DNA from: Bactericera cockerelli
Lineage: Eukaryota > Arthropoda > Insecta > Hemiptera > Triozidae
Assembly (NCBI GenBank): GCA_024516035.1
Contig: CM044967.1
Location: 14,597,363 to 14,661,362 of the forward strand
Direction: 5' to 3'
DNA length: 64,000 bases
Both the position numbers and the translations under genes were made by a program. Position 1 is the first letter of the stretch. Each line of letters starts with the position of its first letter. Under the pieces are notes generated by a model. It ran no database searches and was not told the origin of the DNA. It was given only the letters and a program-made list of their open reading frames with translations. Positions 22,660 through 33,894 of this stretch are shown here, piece by piece.

Positions 22660-23022
22660 ACTATGGTCTTTAAAGTTTAGGTTGAGACAACAGAGAAAAG
22701 TGCTTTGTTTACCAAATATAGACCAAAAGGCAGAGGTGGATCAACAATGGAAAATCTAAATGTATTATCTAAATACGGTTCCACTACACCGAACCTCTGC
22801 ATATGAGAAATCTTTCCACATCATAGCAGTCCGGTTGTGGAATACAATACCGATTGAGGCAAGAAATGCACAAACATTAGAAATGTTTAAATCCTGTGTA
22901 GTCAAATTCTTAAAACCTTTAGAATAAGACTACACAAATTTTGTGGTTGGATGGAAGAGCTCAAAAATTGAGAATCCTGCCACATTAAATAAAACCAAAA
23001 AAAAAAAAAAAAAAAAAAAAGA
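22660..23022 (+). mobile_element. LINE C-terminal fragment with poly-A tail
   Basis: The plus strand reads RTSAYEKSFHIIAVRLWN, TIPIEARNAQTLEMFKS, VVKFLKPLE and a stop (about 22782-22925). This is the classic C-terminus of jockey-superfamily reverse transcriptase ORFs. It is followed by 3' UTR and a run of about 25 A at 22998-23022. It is a 5'-truncated insertion inside an intron, antisense to the host gene. Confidence 0.8.
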
Positions 23023-23284
23023 AACTTGGGGACAGTGGTGTCTCAACTTAAATACTTTATACAGATAATTGTAGATGATGTGCCTTTGGACAAGAACACC
23101 AGAACATACTTGGAAAGCTGTTAGTTTGAGAGAATTACCTCTTGTCAGCAGGTTTTAATTCATGCCCAAAATCAATTAATATTTGCTATTTTATTACTAA
23201 CCATACAAGGAGTCGAATAGTCTAAAAATGCATTAGGGCCCCCAGAACCACGTCAAATACACACTGGTTCAACTTTATACTCAC

Positions 23285-23344
23285 AGCATCTCGGGTTGAT
23301 TGATGAGTTTCATCTTCAGTCCAACTATAAGAAGCGTATTTGTT
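23285..23344 (-). CDS. Hk: Kv beta subunit micro-exon (20 codons)
   Basis: This short 60-bp exon lies between acceptor TTATTTCAG and donor GCT|GTGAGT, phase 0 on both sides. It reads NKYASYSWTEDETHQSTRDA, 20 residues. It falls in the loop where mammalian proteins have a YSRASLKGYQW-like segment, a region that varies between family members. Because it is an exact multiple of three with phase 0 at both ends, it could be skipped without a frameshift and is a candidate cassette exon. It is too short to be noticed by ORF length alone. Confidence 0.88.
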
Positions 23345-23765
23345 CTGAAATAACAAACATCAGCACATTAATAATAATTGTACAAAATTTAAAATTAGTT
23401 CACCCATATGCACTATATCATGCATATCTAGTCCAATGGTAAAAGCGATCAAACCCTTCGATCAAATCTCAACTAATGCATGCACTTTTCCTCTATGATC
23501 ATGGACAAAAGGACTTCTAAATGTTAATCAGCTAGTATAAAGAAGGTCTTACATTATTATTACTTGGTGTAGTTTGAGTAACGCTAAAAAACTAACAATT
23601 TTTAAAGTCAGAGAATCAAATTTCATTTTTTGATTATTGCTAACATTATGATAAATTAATGTATTGCTATGATCCAGATAATTCAATAAAAATATTCTTG
23701 TTTAGTTCACTGAGTATTAAAATAAATATTTAGGTCTTTTTCTGAATATTCGCAATTCTACATTT

Positions 23766-24475
23766 TACTTCCGAGAAATTTCTAAGATTAGAAATCGGAA
23801 GTATTGTGTTCGTTTTTGTAAAAAAAAATATTTTTTTTCTCCGATTTCAATTTTTTTCATATTTCTGGACGTTTCATAACCTACTGAGTAAATTTGGTTT
23901 TGTGTCCGTCTGTCGGTCTGTCTGTCTGTTAAAACGATTCCTTGTAACGCGCAAATCTCGAAAACTACTCGACCGATTTTGATGAAATTTTGCACACATC
24001 TAGGAGACATTCTGCAGATGGTCCCATTTTAAATTTATCGAATTCATACAAGCGGTTCTGGGTGAAAGAGACCATGCGCCTGACCACTAACTTTTTACTT
24101 AAACGCTTATATCTCGTGAACGGTACACCCGATTTCGATGAAATTTTGTATGTATATGCATGTTATTGTTTTACATAGACTATTTATATTTATTTTTTAA
24201 TTAATTATAATTTGACTCTGATATTTCAGAAAATCCAAAATTTTGGACAAAGAAGTAAAAAAATAAGGACCACGACTTGCCAATACAGAATTTTTTGTGG
24301 AATTTAGAATGTAGAAAAAATGATATTTTACCATATAAAACAAATTTAAAGAAAATCGGTTGAGCCGTTTTGGAGATACAAGTAATTTTCTATAAAATCT
24401 CAAAATTGGCACGTGTTTACAATGTGAAGCAATCACGAGGAAGTATTGTGTCTATAATTGGCAGTGTTTTTTTTT
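23766..24475 (+). mobile_element. ACTTCCGAGAAATTTC DNA element, full-length-like copy
   Basis: Begins with the palindromic head ACTTCCGAGAAATTTC / GAAATCGGAAGT, then GTGTCCGTCTGTCGGTCTGT, GATTCCTTGTAACGCGCAAA, GTGAAAGAGACCATGCGCCT, and ends CACGAGGAAGTATTGTG. It is nearly the same as 43379-44090. No coding capacity. It lies in the intron between the 95-bp and 60-bp exons of the host gene. Confidence 0.88.
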
Positions 24476-24502
24476 TATTATTATTTTTCTTCTCAAACTT
24501 AC

Positions 24503-24597
24503 TTTAGAGGATTTGGAATAGACAGGAACACTGAATTCCTCAATCTTTCCCGATATCAAGGCCATTGAAATGGGTGACCAAGCCATCATACCCACAC
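24503..24597 (-). CDS. Hk: Kv beta subunit exon: GVGMMAWSP segment
   Basis: This 95-bp exon lies between acceptor TTTCCTCAG and donor AAA|GTAAGT. It completes the split Gly codon, then reads VGMMAWSPISMALISGKIEE and FSVPVYSKSSK. It matches the conserved IGVG.M.WSP strand of Kv beta, where the Trp-Ser-Pro contacts the cofactor phosphate side. It ends in phase 0, ready for the 60-bp exon downstream. A DNA-transposon copy (23766-24475) begins about 30 bp beyond its donor, so little native intron sequence remains there. Confidence 0.94.
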
Positions 24598-24619
24598 CTG
24601 AGGAAAAAGAGGACAAATT

Positions 24620-25800
24620 ATATAAAATAAAGAAGTCTAGAACTTTCTATTTTATTTGAAATTTTAAAGAAAATTAAAATTATTATTTTCCTACTTGATA
24701 AATCAACCTTCTTATAATAAACTAGAGTGATATTCATTGAAATAATATTGTACAATTTTTGGCTATGTTGGCTAATGTAAAAGTTTACTACGTAGGTAAC
24801 ACATTTCCGGCTCTATGTTCACAATATAATATTATTACTAAGAAGAAAACAGTATTTGGTGATAGAAGCGAAAGCTTCAAAAATCACCTTAGCGCTTCAA
24901 ACTTTCTTGAAAAAATTAATTTAAAAGACAAGTTCAAGACTGACCAGAACGTACTTGCTGTAGATATGTAATATCTAACCGTTCAAAACAAAGGAAAAAC
25001 AAACTTGGCAACTGTGGTGTCCCAAATTTAATTATACTTTACGGATTATGAAGAGTCCCTGTACTCTCAAGGGATTATGCAACAGATTTCAAAATAATGA
25101 GAGAGGATAACAGTTATGTCACACTTTATGGTGTCCCAACTTATGCTAACTTTATAACAGTGGTGCTCAAATTTGTATTTTATACCACTGGTGTCTCAAT
25201 GTTTATACTTTAGAGCAGTGGTATACGAATACTTGATCATTTTTGTACCACGGGCTTGAACAGCATAAAACAAAATTCACTATCGTGCGATTAGACCCTT
25301 TTCGATCATTTTCTGTAAAGATATGTAAAGGCATTAGTCTATAATAGACGTTAGACATTCGACGATGAACATTAGACGTTGGAGCACATGGAAAACAAGA
25401 ATCGCCGAGTTATTGCTCAAATTTGTTGAGTGGTCAAAACTGGACATTTAGACTGCGCTCTATTCAAGCTAGTGGAGTCCATAGTCCGAAAACAAAAATG
25501 GCATACAATTACCTTGCAACGTCATGGCCATACTAGTCTGTCTTTTATTGAGAGAAACAAATTGTTCATATATTTTAAATAAATACAATCGCGGCTGTCT
25601 ACCTTTGGTAGATTGCTAATACTCATCAATCCAGAAGATATTAGCTTTCTCAATATTGGGGGTTTTTCTATAAATTTTTTTTTTTCATATATTCTTTAAT
25701 TTCTTCTTTCCAATTTCAGTTTCAATCATACTCCATATATGTGGTGATGGAGGATATATATGGAGTTTTTTTTAAAGAAATAGAAAAGAAACCTGTAAAA
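24620..25800. other. Intron; no exon recognised
   Basis: AT-rich intron of the K+ channel subunit gene. A phrase like ACTTGGCAACTGTGGTGTCCC at about 25000 also occurs at 23022 (ACTTGGGGACAGTGGTGTCTC), pointing to a small dispersed repeat. Confidence 0.5.
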
Positions 25801-25825
25801 GAAGAACCCTATAAGTATATCCCAC

Positions 25826-26032
25826 CGATCTTGTTGTACAGCTCCGGCATGTACAGCTCAGCCTTGTCCCGACAGAACATGTGGTACTCTGTCTGCTCGA
25901 TGATGGGCGTGGCACAGTTGAACTGGCGACAGTTGCTGTACGCCTCCATGATCTCCACGGGACTCCAGCGGGAGGTGCCCCAGTACATGATCCAGCCCTG
26001 GTTGATGGCGTGATTCATTGCGCGAACCACCT
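25826..26032 (-). CDS. Hk: Kv beta subunit exon: WGTSRWS / EYHMF segment
   Basis: This 207-bp exon lies between acceptor ACTCTTACAG and a donor reading ATCG|GTGGGA. It encodes [39 protein letters not shown], then a [12 protein letters not shown] stretch and [18 protein letters not shown] and the EQ.EYHMF element contribute to NADP(H) binding in the family. It is the best conserved exon in the window and is GC-rich against AT-rich introns. The donor GTGGGA is a little weak, but the phase (one base, completing GGT in the next exon) fits exactly. The motif copy at 26054-26069 lies just upstream of its acceptor. Confidence 0.97.
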
Positions 26033-26109
26033 CTGTAAGAGTAATTAGTTACACAGAAAAGTGAGAAGTCTTTCATAGATTTATTATTATTATTATTTAG
26101 CTGTTATTT

Positions 26110-26330
26110 TATAGTCTGGCTGGGGGACTATAAACAGGGAGTAGACCAGCAGTCTGGCTGGGGGACTATAAACAGGGAGTAGACCAGCATTGGCTTGGTT
26201 CTGGGGGCCCTTGTCAATTATTAGCCTCCTGGTAAAGACAGTGGTAGAAGTGCTCAGTCATTCCTCCACTGTCTGGCTACCATCGTTCACGATGACGCCA
26301 CCCTATGATGATTATTATCTGACCTGGTTG
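26110..26330 (+). mobile_element. Dispersed repeat with internal duplication
   Basis: TCTGGCTGGGGGACTATAAA CAGGGAGTAGACCAGCA is present twice in tandem (26114-26195). It is followed by GGGGGCCCTTGTCAATTATT and CGTTCACGATGACGCCACCC. A single-copy version is at 50450-50605. Confidence 0.8.
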
Positions 26331-26339
26331 CAGGGTTTT

Positions 26340-27060
26340 CAGTGAAACCCTTACAATTAACACTGCGACCTAATTAGACCTATTGTGACCAGTTGATTCT
26401 ATTCGGTTTTAACGTCCTGATTTGAGATAGATGTAATAGTAATTAGGTAAACAGAAAAGTGAGAAGTCTTTCATAGATTTACAATATTTTTAATGAATTT
26501 TGTGTTGACTCAGTAACCATTATTATTAGAAACTAGTTGCAGTCCCACAAGAGAATTCCCAATTATCACACCGACAACTATTAGATTTATTGTGGCCCTG
26601 ACCCGGCACTTAAATGGGAAGTATCGTGTGACTTCTCACCTATCAGAGGGGAGGCATACTACGGGATGGGCAAGCTACAAGACAGAATTCAAATGTCTGC
26701 AGTAGCTGTTGTTTTATAGCAAAAAAAAAAAACTTTAAAGCCGCTTTTATCCACAGATTATCTACAGATATTATATCAGTGAATCACGAACATCCAGAGT
26801 ACAGAAAATTTCTACACCTCCGGAAATTCGAATCTATCCTTCTGCGTGACAGCCCAGTCTGGTGCCTACTGAACCATGAAGGCTATTTATGAAAATGAAA
26901 CAAAACCCTGAAGAAACACATTCGACCTGTCTGTGTACCTATGGAAAGAGTAGTAGATGAAACTAGGTCACTGTGGCCGATGGAAAATAAATCAATGCTG
27001 ACATTTGCACTCAGAAAGTTGATACAGCATATTCTTCGTTTTAGCTGATACTAAATTTAT
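26340..27060. other. Intron; no exon recognised
   Basis: Contains a second copy of the acceptor-associated motif at 26452-26467, flanked by sequence similar to 26045-26085, so part of the 3' intron end is duplicated here. Confidence 0.5.
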
Positions 27061-27064
27061 TGCA

Positions 27065-27380
27065 AAAAGAGTGAAAGAAAGAAAGGAAGAGAGAGAAGAG
27101 AGAGAGAGAGAGAAGAGAAAGAGAGAGAGATACAGAAACTATATGAAAATCTATGGAAGAATAGTTTTTAAAGTTTGAAAAAGTTTTAATGTTCTTTTCT
27201 AGCGATTAAAATATTTGCTAGAGAAGAGAATGGGATAAGATGAGGAAGAAAAGAGTTTGATTGATTTTGCTTTTTATTACTTTATAAGAATGAGAGAGAG
27301 AGGGAAAAAAGAGAGAGAAAAGATAGAGAAAAAGAAAAAGATTGAAGGGTAGAAAAGAGAGAAAGAGAAGAGAGAAATTT
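27065..27380. repeat. GA-rich low-complexity tract
   Basis: Interspersed AGAGAGAG and GAAAGAG runs on the plus strand at 27070-27135 and 27290-27380. No coding function seen. Confidence 0.8.
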
Positions 27381-27589
27381 TGACGCAATTGACTGCTATA
27401 ACGTGAGCCAATTACATACCTACTCCTCTAATTTTCCCTGCAAACGAAAGTGTTCCCCAAGGGTGTTGAATTTCCTTCAACTTCAGTTTCATAAATTAAT
27501 ATCCTAAGTGGAGAAAACCCTGGAGGATTTGAGCTGGAATTTTCAAGAAGTATCGTCTATCATTTCCTGTGGCTCATAGGCGGACTAGC

Positions 27590-27730
27590 TTATTTCTCAA
27601 GGGTGTAATAGCTCACAATGGCTTAACAAAGGAATAAGTGGTTCAGGACGAGCCAATTAAAATTGGTTGCAGACCATCACACCCCCCAGCTGTACTCGTG
27701 CTAGTTACAACAACAACAACAACAACATGC
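27590..27730 (+). mobile_element. CAA-tailed repeat, copy 1
   Basis: GGTTCAGGACGAGCCAA, CAGCTGTACTCGTGCTAG, then TTACAACAACAACAACAAC. The same body and (CAA)n tail occur at 35930-36190 and, reversed, at 51133-51400. The tail suggests a SINE or LINE 3' end. Confidence 0.75.
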
Positions 27731-27734
27731 ATTA

Positions 27735-27880
27735 GTGCTTGCAAAGGTTTAGACACTGTCTAGTAATCCGGATAGCGTGGGGATCCATTGGTTTGATTCC
27801 ACCCAATGCATACAAATTTTCCTTGTGTTTTCAAGAATTTGACTTCATTATAATGGCACCAAAATATATTTCCTAAGAAA
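27735..27880 (+). mobile_element. SINE head, CCCACCCAATGCAT family
   Basis: AGTAATCCGGATAGCGTGGG, GGTTTGATTCCACCCAATGC and TCATTATAATGGCACC resemble the element at 49444-49655. The B-box-like GGTTTGATTCC is recognisable. Confidence 0.6.
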
Positions 27881-28092
27881 GGAACTCTTCAACCAGTCCC
27901 CTGCCGCGTGCTTAGCAACAGGTCATTTCCATTATCCATAAACAAGAAAAATATGAGTAGGTATAAAAAAAATACTGACCACTGTATCTAAAAAAAATCT
28001 CCATCTTCTCACAGTGTTCCTCTCGTATTTTTTATCCAAACAGTGTACAACTAATTAACGGTACCTTTTAAGTTCTTCACGTGATCTATATT

Positions 28093-28165
28093 AGAATAGA
28101 ATAGAATATACGGTTGTTTATACTGCCGAGGTAAGACTGAAAAGTCTCTTTATTCCAGCAGTTAT
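28093..28165 (-). mobile_element. SINE 3' tail fragment
   Basis: Read on the minus strand this is CTGCTGGAATAAAGAGAC, then CCTCGGCAGTATAAACAAC, the 3' body of the tRNA-headed SINEs at 56 and 63 kb. It sits about 80 bp downstream of an exon donor (28241). Confidence 0.65.
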
Positions 28166-28241
28166 TCAGTATATTCAGTATCACTCTGAAAGATAATAAT
28201 GAAAAATATACATTTGAAACGAAAGAAACTTTTCTACTCAC

Positions 28242-28369
28242 CTTCTGTGGGACACATAGGGTCGGACTTGTGAACAATCACGATGTCAATATAGTTTAGA
28301 TCCAGTCTACTGAGCGATTCCTTAACAGATTCTATGATATGTTTCCTAGACAGCCCTCGTTCGTCAGAC
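28242..28369 (-). CDS. Hk: Kv beta subunit exon: [11 protein letters not shown] segment
   Basis: This 128-bp exon lies between acceptor TGTTTCAG and donor GAAG|GTGAGT. One base completes the Lys codon from the previous exon, and one base starts the Glu codon of the next. It reads [18 protein letters not shown], then [18 protein letters not shown] and PMCPTE. The segment [11 protein letters not shown] is highly conserved in Kv beta proteins. At the position where mammalian Kv beta has Asn (FANRPDP), this protein has His (IVHKSDP), as in ordinary aldo-keto reductases. The residue would line the active site next to the nicotinamide ring. Confidence 0.96.
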
Positions 28370-28689
28370 CTGAAACACGAGAACAATCAGTCAAAACAGT
28401 AATGACCTTTGTTTTATGATTCTAATGCAGCTAACTATGGTCCAACGGTAGGGTTCCAAAATAGGTTTTTTTGTGTATGGTAGGTCCCGAGTTTCACGTT
28501 TACAAATTGGGAAATTACTTCAACAAATTCAAAATCGAAAAATTAATTATTTATTATTTACGAATCTTTTCATCATCTGGACTATTTATCATAAAAACAT
28601 GTAAACTTGAGACTTGACTTTCTAAATCGTAGACTTTGAATGATTTTGAAAATAGCCTGATACTAGTTTTGTAAAATAGACAAGTCTTA

Positions 28690-28815
28690 TCCTCCTTCTT
28701 ATTTTCAAAATCTTACTTGGGTTGGCATTGTTCAACCTCTTCCTCATGGTTGAGGTTGTTTGGTTCTGGCACTTCTACTTCCACATTTTACTGCTGGATG
28801 CCTTTCCTAATAACG
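28690..28815 (-). mobile_element. LINE 3'-end fragment (weak)
   Basis: CTTACTTGGGTTGGCATTGTT and related pieces resemble the ACTTGGGGTCGGCATTTGTT end of the insertion at 55.3 kb. Confidence 0.45.
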
Positions 28816-28914
28816 TAAATTTTATTAAGGGATTCAATGATTTATGTTATTATAACTAAAATACATTACAAATAAAGTCCAAGAGAAGTTCTGATGGAAT
28901 TTCATCTCTCTTAC

Positions 28915-29122
28915 TTGCTATTCCAGAAAATTTTGGTGGCAACAATGAAGGAAGATCGCTTCCAATTCTTGCGTTGCAGGATCCGCCCCAGCTCCAACTC
29001 AGCCTTGATTCCACTGTGAGCTTCCGAGAGGTCGAACAGGTTGACACCTGCTTCGTAGGCTGCTACTATGATGCCTTCTGCCACGTCTTCGCTGATGCCA
29101 CTGCCAAAAGTTACCCAGGTCC
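28915..29122 (-). CDS. Hk: Kv beta subunit exon: AKR core with catalytic Asp and Lys
   Basis: This 208-bp exon lies between acceptor GATCGCAG and donor AGCAA|GTAAGA. It reads GTWVTFGSGISEDVAEGI, then YEAGVNLFDLSEAHSG, then RILQRKNWKRSS and ATKIFWNSK. The Asp of NLFD and the Lys of TKIFW match two of the four AKR catalytic positions. The usual catalytic Tyr (AEVY in mammalian Kv beta) is His here (SEAH), so hydride-transfer chemistry may be reduced. I believe insect Hk proteins share this, but I could not check. The acceptor is preceded by the dispersed motif described in the findings (29155-29170). Confidence 0.96.
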
Positions 29123-29175
29123 CTGCGATCACAACATGAATCAGTCAGTATAAACAGAAAAGTGAGAAGTTTTAC

Positions 29176-29355
29176 TAAGCTCTCATTCCAAAAACAACTC
29201 TCACTCTCATAATCCCCAAATGTCCCTTTCAACCGTCACACAACGCATTCTGATGGGTTATTACCTTTAATTTAACCAATCAAAGTTCGTTGTGTGATGG
29301 CAGAAAGAGAGATTTGGGGATTTGAGAGTGAGAGTGCTTTCTGGAACGGGGGCTA
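29176..29355. mobile_element. Short inverted-repeat MITE
   Basis: Left arm TAAGCTCTCATTCCAAAAAC with CTCTCACTCTCATAATCCCC. The right arm is the reverse complement (GGGGATTTGAGAGTGAGAG, TTCTGGAACGGGGGCTAA). Inner CACACAACG / CGTTGTGTG also pairs. The unit is about 180 bp with long imperfect arms. Confidence 0.8.
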
Positions 29356-29359
29356 AGAT

Positions 29360-30700
29360 GTTACAACTGTATCATACATAAATATCAGAATTACTTAATA
29401 AACAGATGTTTTGAGTAGTAGTTCCCAATATGCATGTGCAATATGTGCATATTGTGCATGGTATATGAACATTTTTTTCAAATCGCTATCATTTAACTAC
29501 ATAACTTCACCTTTATACAGTGCTTACAAAGTATGTATTACTAAATGGACCGACTGATATTCAATGTGTGAGTATGTATGCGAAAAATGACTATTTATTT
29601 TAGAGTTGACAAATAATGTCAGTACTCTAGCTCAAACCGTTAAATTTAAAAGGGTTTTAAATTAAAAAGTATTAAAAGCAACGTATTTGTACATCTCGCG
29701 GTTCTTAATTAAAAGAGTTCTCATGTTTTTTGGTACACCTTGTGGGTACAGTTTGTTTCAGCCGGTGTACTCTCTTTTCCCCCAAGCAAATTGTGCGAAC
29801 ATGCTTCACTGAGTTGGATGAGTCCATTGCAGAATTTATAGGCCGGGAAAATTGGAAACAAAGAAGACGTGACAGTCACAAGTCGTCACAAATTTGATAC
29901 AAAATATACTCATCGCAAAAAAATATTGACAACAATGACAACGTTGGTATCAACAATGATTTTTTTCTTAATCTCATTATACCAAATTGAATAATTCTAA
30001 AAACTTGAAATAATCAACCATACATAATTGTTAATTTAAATCATTTATTCGAAGTCATCACAAATTTGATACAAAATATTCTCATCAAAATTTTGATTTA
30101 CAGGCTAGCTTTTAGGTGGCCGAAGATTGGTTACAATATTATCAAAACATGCATTTTACTAAAACTCAATAACAATTGAGTTCATTATCAAATTTTCAAA
30201 TAGTTTCCTTTGTTTGAAACAAAATCGATACTAACAATATACGTATTCAAATTCGTATAAGTGAACTTCTATAGATACTTTCCCAAAAAAGAGGCCTCCA
30301 ATATTTTGTACAACTTTTTTGATTTTATTTTTGAAGGTAAGTCATGATTTATTTTATAAACAAGAAGACATTAAAAAATAAACAAAGCAAAGATTGTCAA
30401 AATTTTGGATTCGTTTTAGCACTTTGGATATGTTAATAGCTCGAATGAGAAGCTTTAATTTCAAATAATGATTGTGTTTGAACTCCCTTTGTCGCTGGTC
30501 AAAAAGCATTCCATGATACCTGGAGTACAAAGCATGCATATCATTAAACAAAACTGGCAACATCAAACTCAATTACATTTTGTTCGACGTTCTCCCTTTG
30601 ATTCCTGAGGTTTTCAATTTTGAATTCCTTGTTAGTGCACTGGACTATGCCATTTATACAGGCAATAATTATCTTTGATCTTAATTTTCATTTACTATGG
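29360..30700. other. Intron; dispersed repeats only
   Basis: A phrase CACAAATTTGATACAAAATAT occurs at about 29888 and again near 30060. CTTGAAATAATCAACCATAC at about 30004 recurs at 33260 and, diverged, at 35590. No exon recognised. Confidence 0.5.
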
Positions 30701-30704
30701 CTTT

Positions 30705-30835
30705 ATATCTAGAAGCAGAGAACGTGGTAGACCAAGACGACAATGAGAGGCTGACTGGAGAGAGTTAAATTCACACGAAGATCTTCGATATCTAGCAAAT
30801 GATATTAGAGATTTGCTCATAGCTACTACAATTAC
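30705..30835 (+). mobile_element. LINE C-terminal remnant (weak)
   Basis: The plus strand reads SRSRERGRPRRQ, a stop, then EADWRELNSHEDLRYLAND. GRPR.QW.DDW-type endings are typical of LINE reverse transcriptase C-termini. Short and decayed. Confidence 0.45.
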
Positions 30836-31255
30836 ATTTTCTTTTGAAACCAACATTCACATTGAAGCTCATGTGTGAATGCCTTTGTCTGGTTGACCGG
30901 AGATTGCCATTGTTTGCCAACCTCACCAATTTCATCATTAATTAGGTATCGTATATCCATAGACGTGAGAAAATAAAGGACCATGTCAATCTCTTCTCTC
31001 ACTTTTCAGTGGACTAATTTTGTGGACTCAAATAAAAGGAATTATGCAACTTCTCACTTTTCTGTATCTGCTCATACTGACCTCGCTGGACATGAGAATC
31101 GAAAGGAGCATGATAATAACGTTGTCACTGCACTCATTCATTTCAATTCGGCTTGATTCCAAATTTATGGCAAAGGAACAAACAGAACATGCATTGCAAT
31201 GCAATGAGAAGTCCAACACCATTTTAAACTACACGATCGCAAAAATGTATACAAA

Positions 31256-32112
31256 CAGGGTGTCCAGGTTTTTTTTCAATAGAAAATTTCAGAATTAATT
31301 CTAGGGGTTATTCTAAGACTAAAATAATCTCCCCAGATAGTAAAAAACGTTTGCAGCGTGTTCGTTGTACGCTTGCTGGTGCGTATTTCGTTCAAAAATA
31401 CAAGCTTACTGAAAGACTTGCGGATGCAAACCGAAAACGTGAAGTACGTTCGCTCCACACGTGAAATGAATCAAACATTTTGTTGGATGAGCTTGTGCAG
31501 AAAGGCACGATGACCGTTTACTTTGCAAGGCAAATGTACGAGTACATTTTGATCCAGTGGTGCACCGTATAGAAAGCTTAATATTGCACCCTTTCTGCAG
31601 ACTTACTTAGCAAATCAAACTCAAGTACTGCCAGCCGTACAATCGCTCGCTTTGGTTAAGCGACGTCCAGCGTGGTGAGGACCGGGATTGGTGACCGTTC
31701 TGGTTTAAAGTGAATCCATTATTCAATTGTCATTCCGTAATCCACATATGCTGATTAAGGATAATTCGAGTACCTCTACCTTTAGTTGATAAGATAGTTA
31801 ATTAGGATTGGATTGCGAACTATACAAAGTTAATGTGTTTTGTAAAAATGAAAAGTTCTGTGCCATACGTATAGGCTAGAGATTTTATCAAAGGGATCTC
31901 TATATTGCTTTTTTTACGTCCGATTATTGCGTATAACGCTGATGGAAAATCTTCGTCGTATTGGGTATTGTATTTTTTTTGTATAAAAAAAAAAAATCCT
32001 TAAAAAAAAATGTTCATGCCGTAAATTTCAGAATTTTTTTTTTTTTTTATTCTTTCATATGGCTTTCATAGCATGGTCATAAACAGGGGATTAATAAAAC
32101 TTGGACACCCCG
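31256..32112. mobile_element. DNA element with 17-bp terminal inverted repeats
   Basis: The ends CAGGGTGTCCAGGTTTT (31256) and AAAACTTGGACACCCCG (to 32112) are inverted repeats with about two mismatches. The length is 857 bp. The interior has no intact transposase frame, only short open pieces. A mariner-like or related non-autonomous element is likely. Confidence 0.7.
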
Positions 32113-33890
32113 TATATGTATGATGAGTATTTGCAAACAACTCGCATACAACAGAGTACATTGGTTGTTCTCATACGCGGTGGTTCAAACGAAAGTCGTT
32201 TGTCTGGCTATGGGACGTTACACAGGGAGGCGACCATATTTCTCAAGAAAAAGCCCAAGTTCTCACGATGGTTGATCACACATATGAATTATGTGACTCA
32301 GCCTAAACAGATCAGGACCAGAATAACCATATGCATACTATATTAATTCGGATCAAGACAATTCTTTTTTCTACAATAGATAAATATAGCTGCCAACTCT
32401 CTACTGAGGTGCTAGTGAGGATAATTCATAACTTATCAATAAGTTCTTCAAGAATACTAATGCAACTTTGTTGAACCACTCTGTATAATTGTCTAATGTG
32501 TAAATACAGACAGATGTGAACATTCCGAAATGTCTCCTTACATGATAGTGCTAAATACAATTTTGGGTGAGGATGTCAGATTATATGCTTGAGAGTGTCA
32601 GATTATAATTTTGGGTGTTAATGTCAGGCAAAATACCCATCTCATGGTGATTAAGTTGTTAGAGGCCCAGCTCCATTAGAATATAAAGGAATGAAATGAA
32701 TCACCCAATTACCTGAGATTATTCTCATTTACTTGCATTCAAATCACATTTTTTTTTTTTTTTTTTTAAAGATGAGTGTTTCACAGCCGTTTTTATTTCG
32801 TAGCCATGAAACAGGAGCTACTGTAGACGCTTGTGGTCTGTGTGTAGCCTGCCTATTTCAATTTCAACATAAATTTCAACTTTCTATATCAAGCTCTCAG
32901 GTAGTGTTCCGAGAACAAATGCAGCATCACCACCTATTTATTGGTGGCTAGGAAAAATCTTTGGTGAAAAAAAAACTTTATTAATCTCCTTCCTTGTAAG
33001 TAAGTATTCATTTGTCAAATTTCGATTGTAATCTTTCTCGTATATTCTCTGAAAGGTCACATCTTTTAGAAATTCAGGGATTTTAAAGTTGAATAATACG
33101 TATTTATTGTAGTTTTGAGTGGCACAAAATTATTGACAACGTATCTACAATGAATTAACATTACTTCCGATAAATTTCTCATATTAGAAATCGGAAGTAT
33201 TTTTTCTTAATCTCATAAAACCAAATTCGATTTTACATCGAATAATTAAAAAAAAATATGAAATAATCAACCATACATAATTTTAAATTCAAATCATCTT
33301 CATTCGGTCTTATAACAACACAATTATTTTCCGTTTCATCATCATACCTACAGAGACTTTGAACTCCTCCGAATAAATTTGTTCATTGGCCAGAACATAT
33401 TATAAGTATCTTCTGTTTATGAATAACAGCATAAAAGCAAATGCCAATTTAATTCATTTCTCTGTACGTTCCATTGCTTTTTTGCATCTGCATGGGAAAG
33501 TCTCATTATCATATCACAACATGGTAACATTAATGTTAAGTATTGTATTTCCCTTTGCATTTTATAAAACAATGCTCAGTGATGCACGAATAGCATTGCT
33601 GCATTGGTTGCATACAAACTGCAGTAGAATGCAAGCTCATATTTAATTATTCGTGGTGCAAAGTGATCAACGTTATCATAGCCAAGGACTATTGGGTTGA
33701 AATAAAATGATTTTTCATATTGAATCTTGAATGAAGGTCTGAATTAAAATACATAATTATAATTTGGTTACTTCATAGTTATAGGATAGGTGCCATTATT
33801 CTAAATAATGGACACAGAACATAAGAATTTCTTTTGGAAAAAACACCCAGAAATAATGTAATGGAATATAATCAAATCTATATACAGGGT
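32113..33890. other. Intron; no exon recognised
   Basis: Includes a poly-T run at 32750-32767 and a palindromic element head (ACTTCCGATAAATTTC ... GAAATCGGAAGT) at 33163-33198. Nothing else recognised. Confidence 0.5.
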
Positions 33891-33894
33891 GGGG

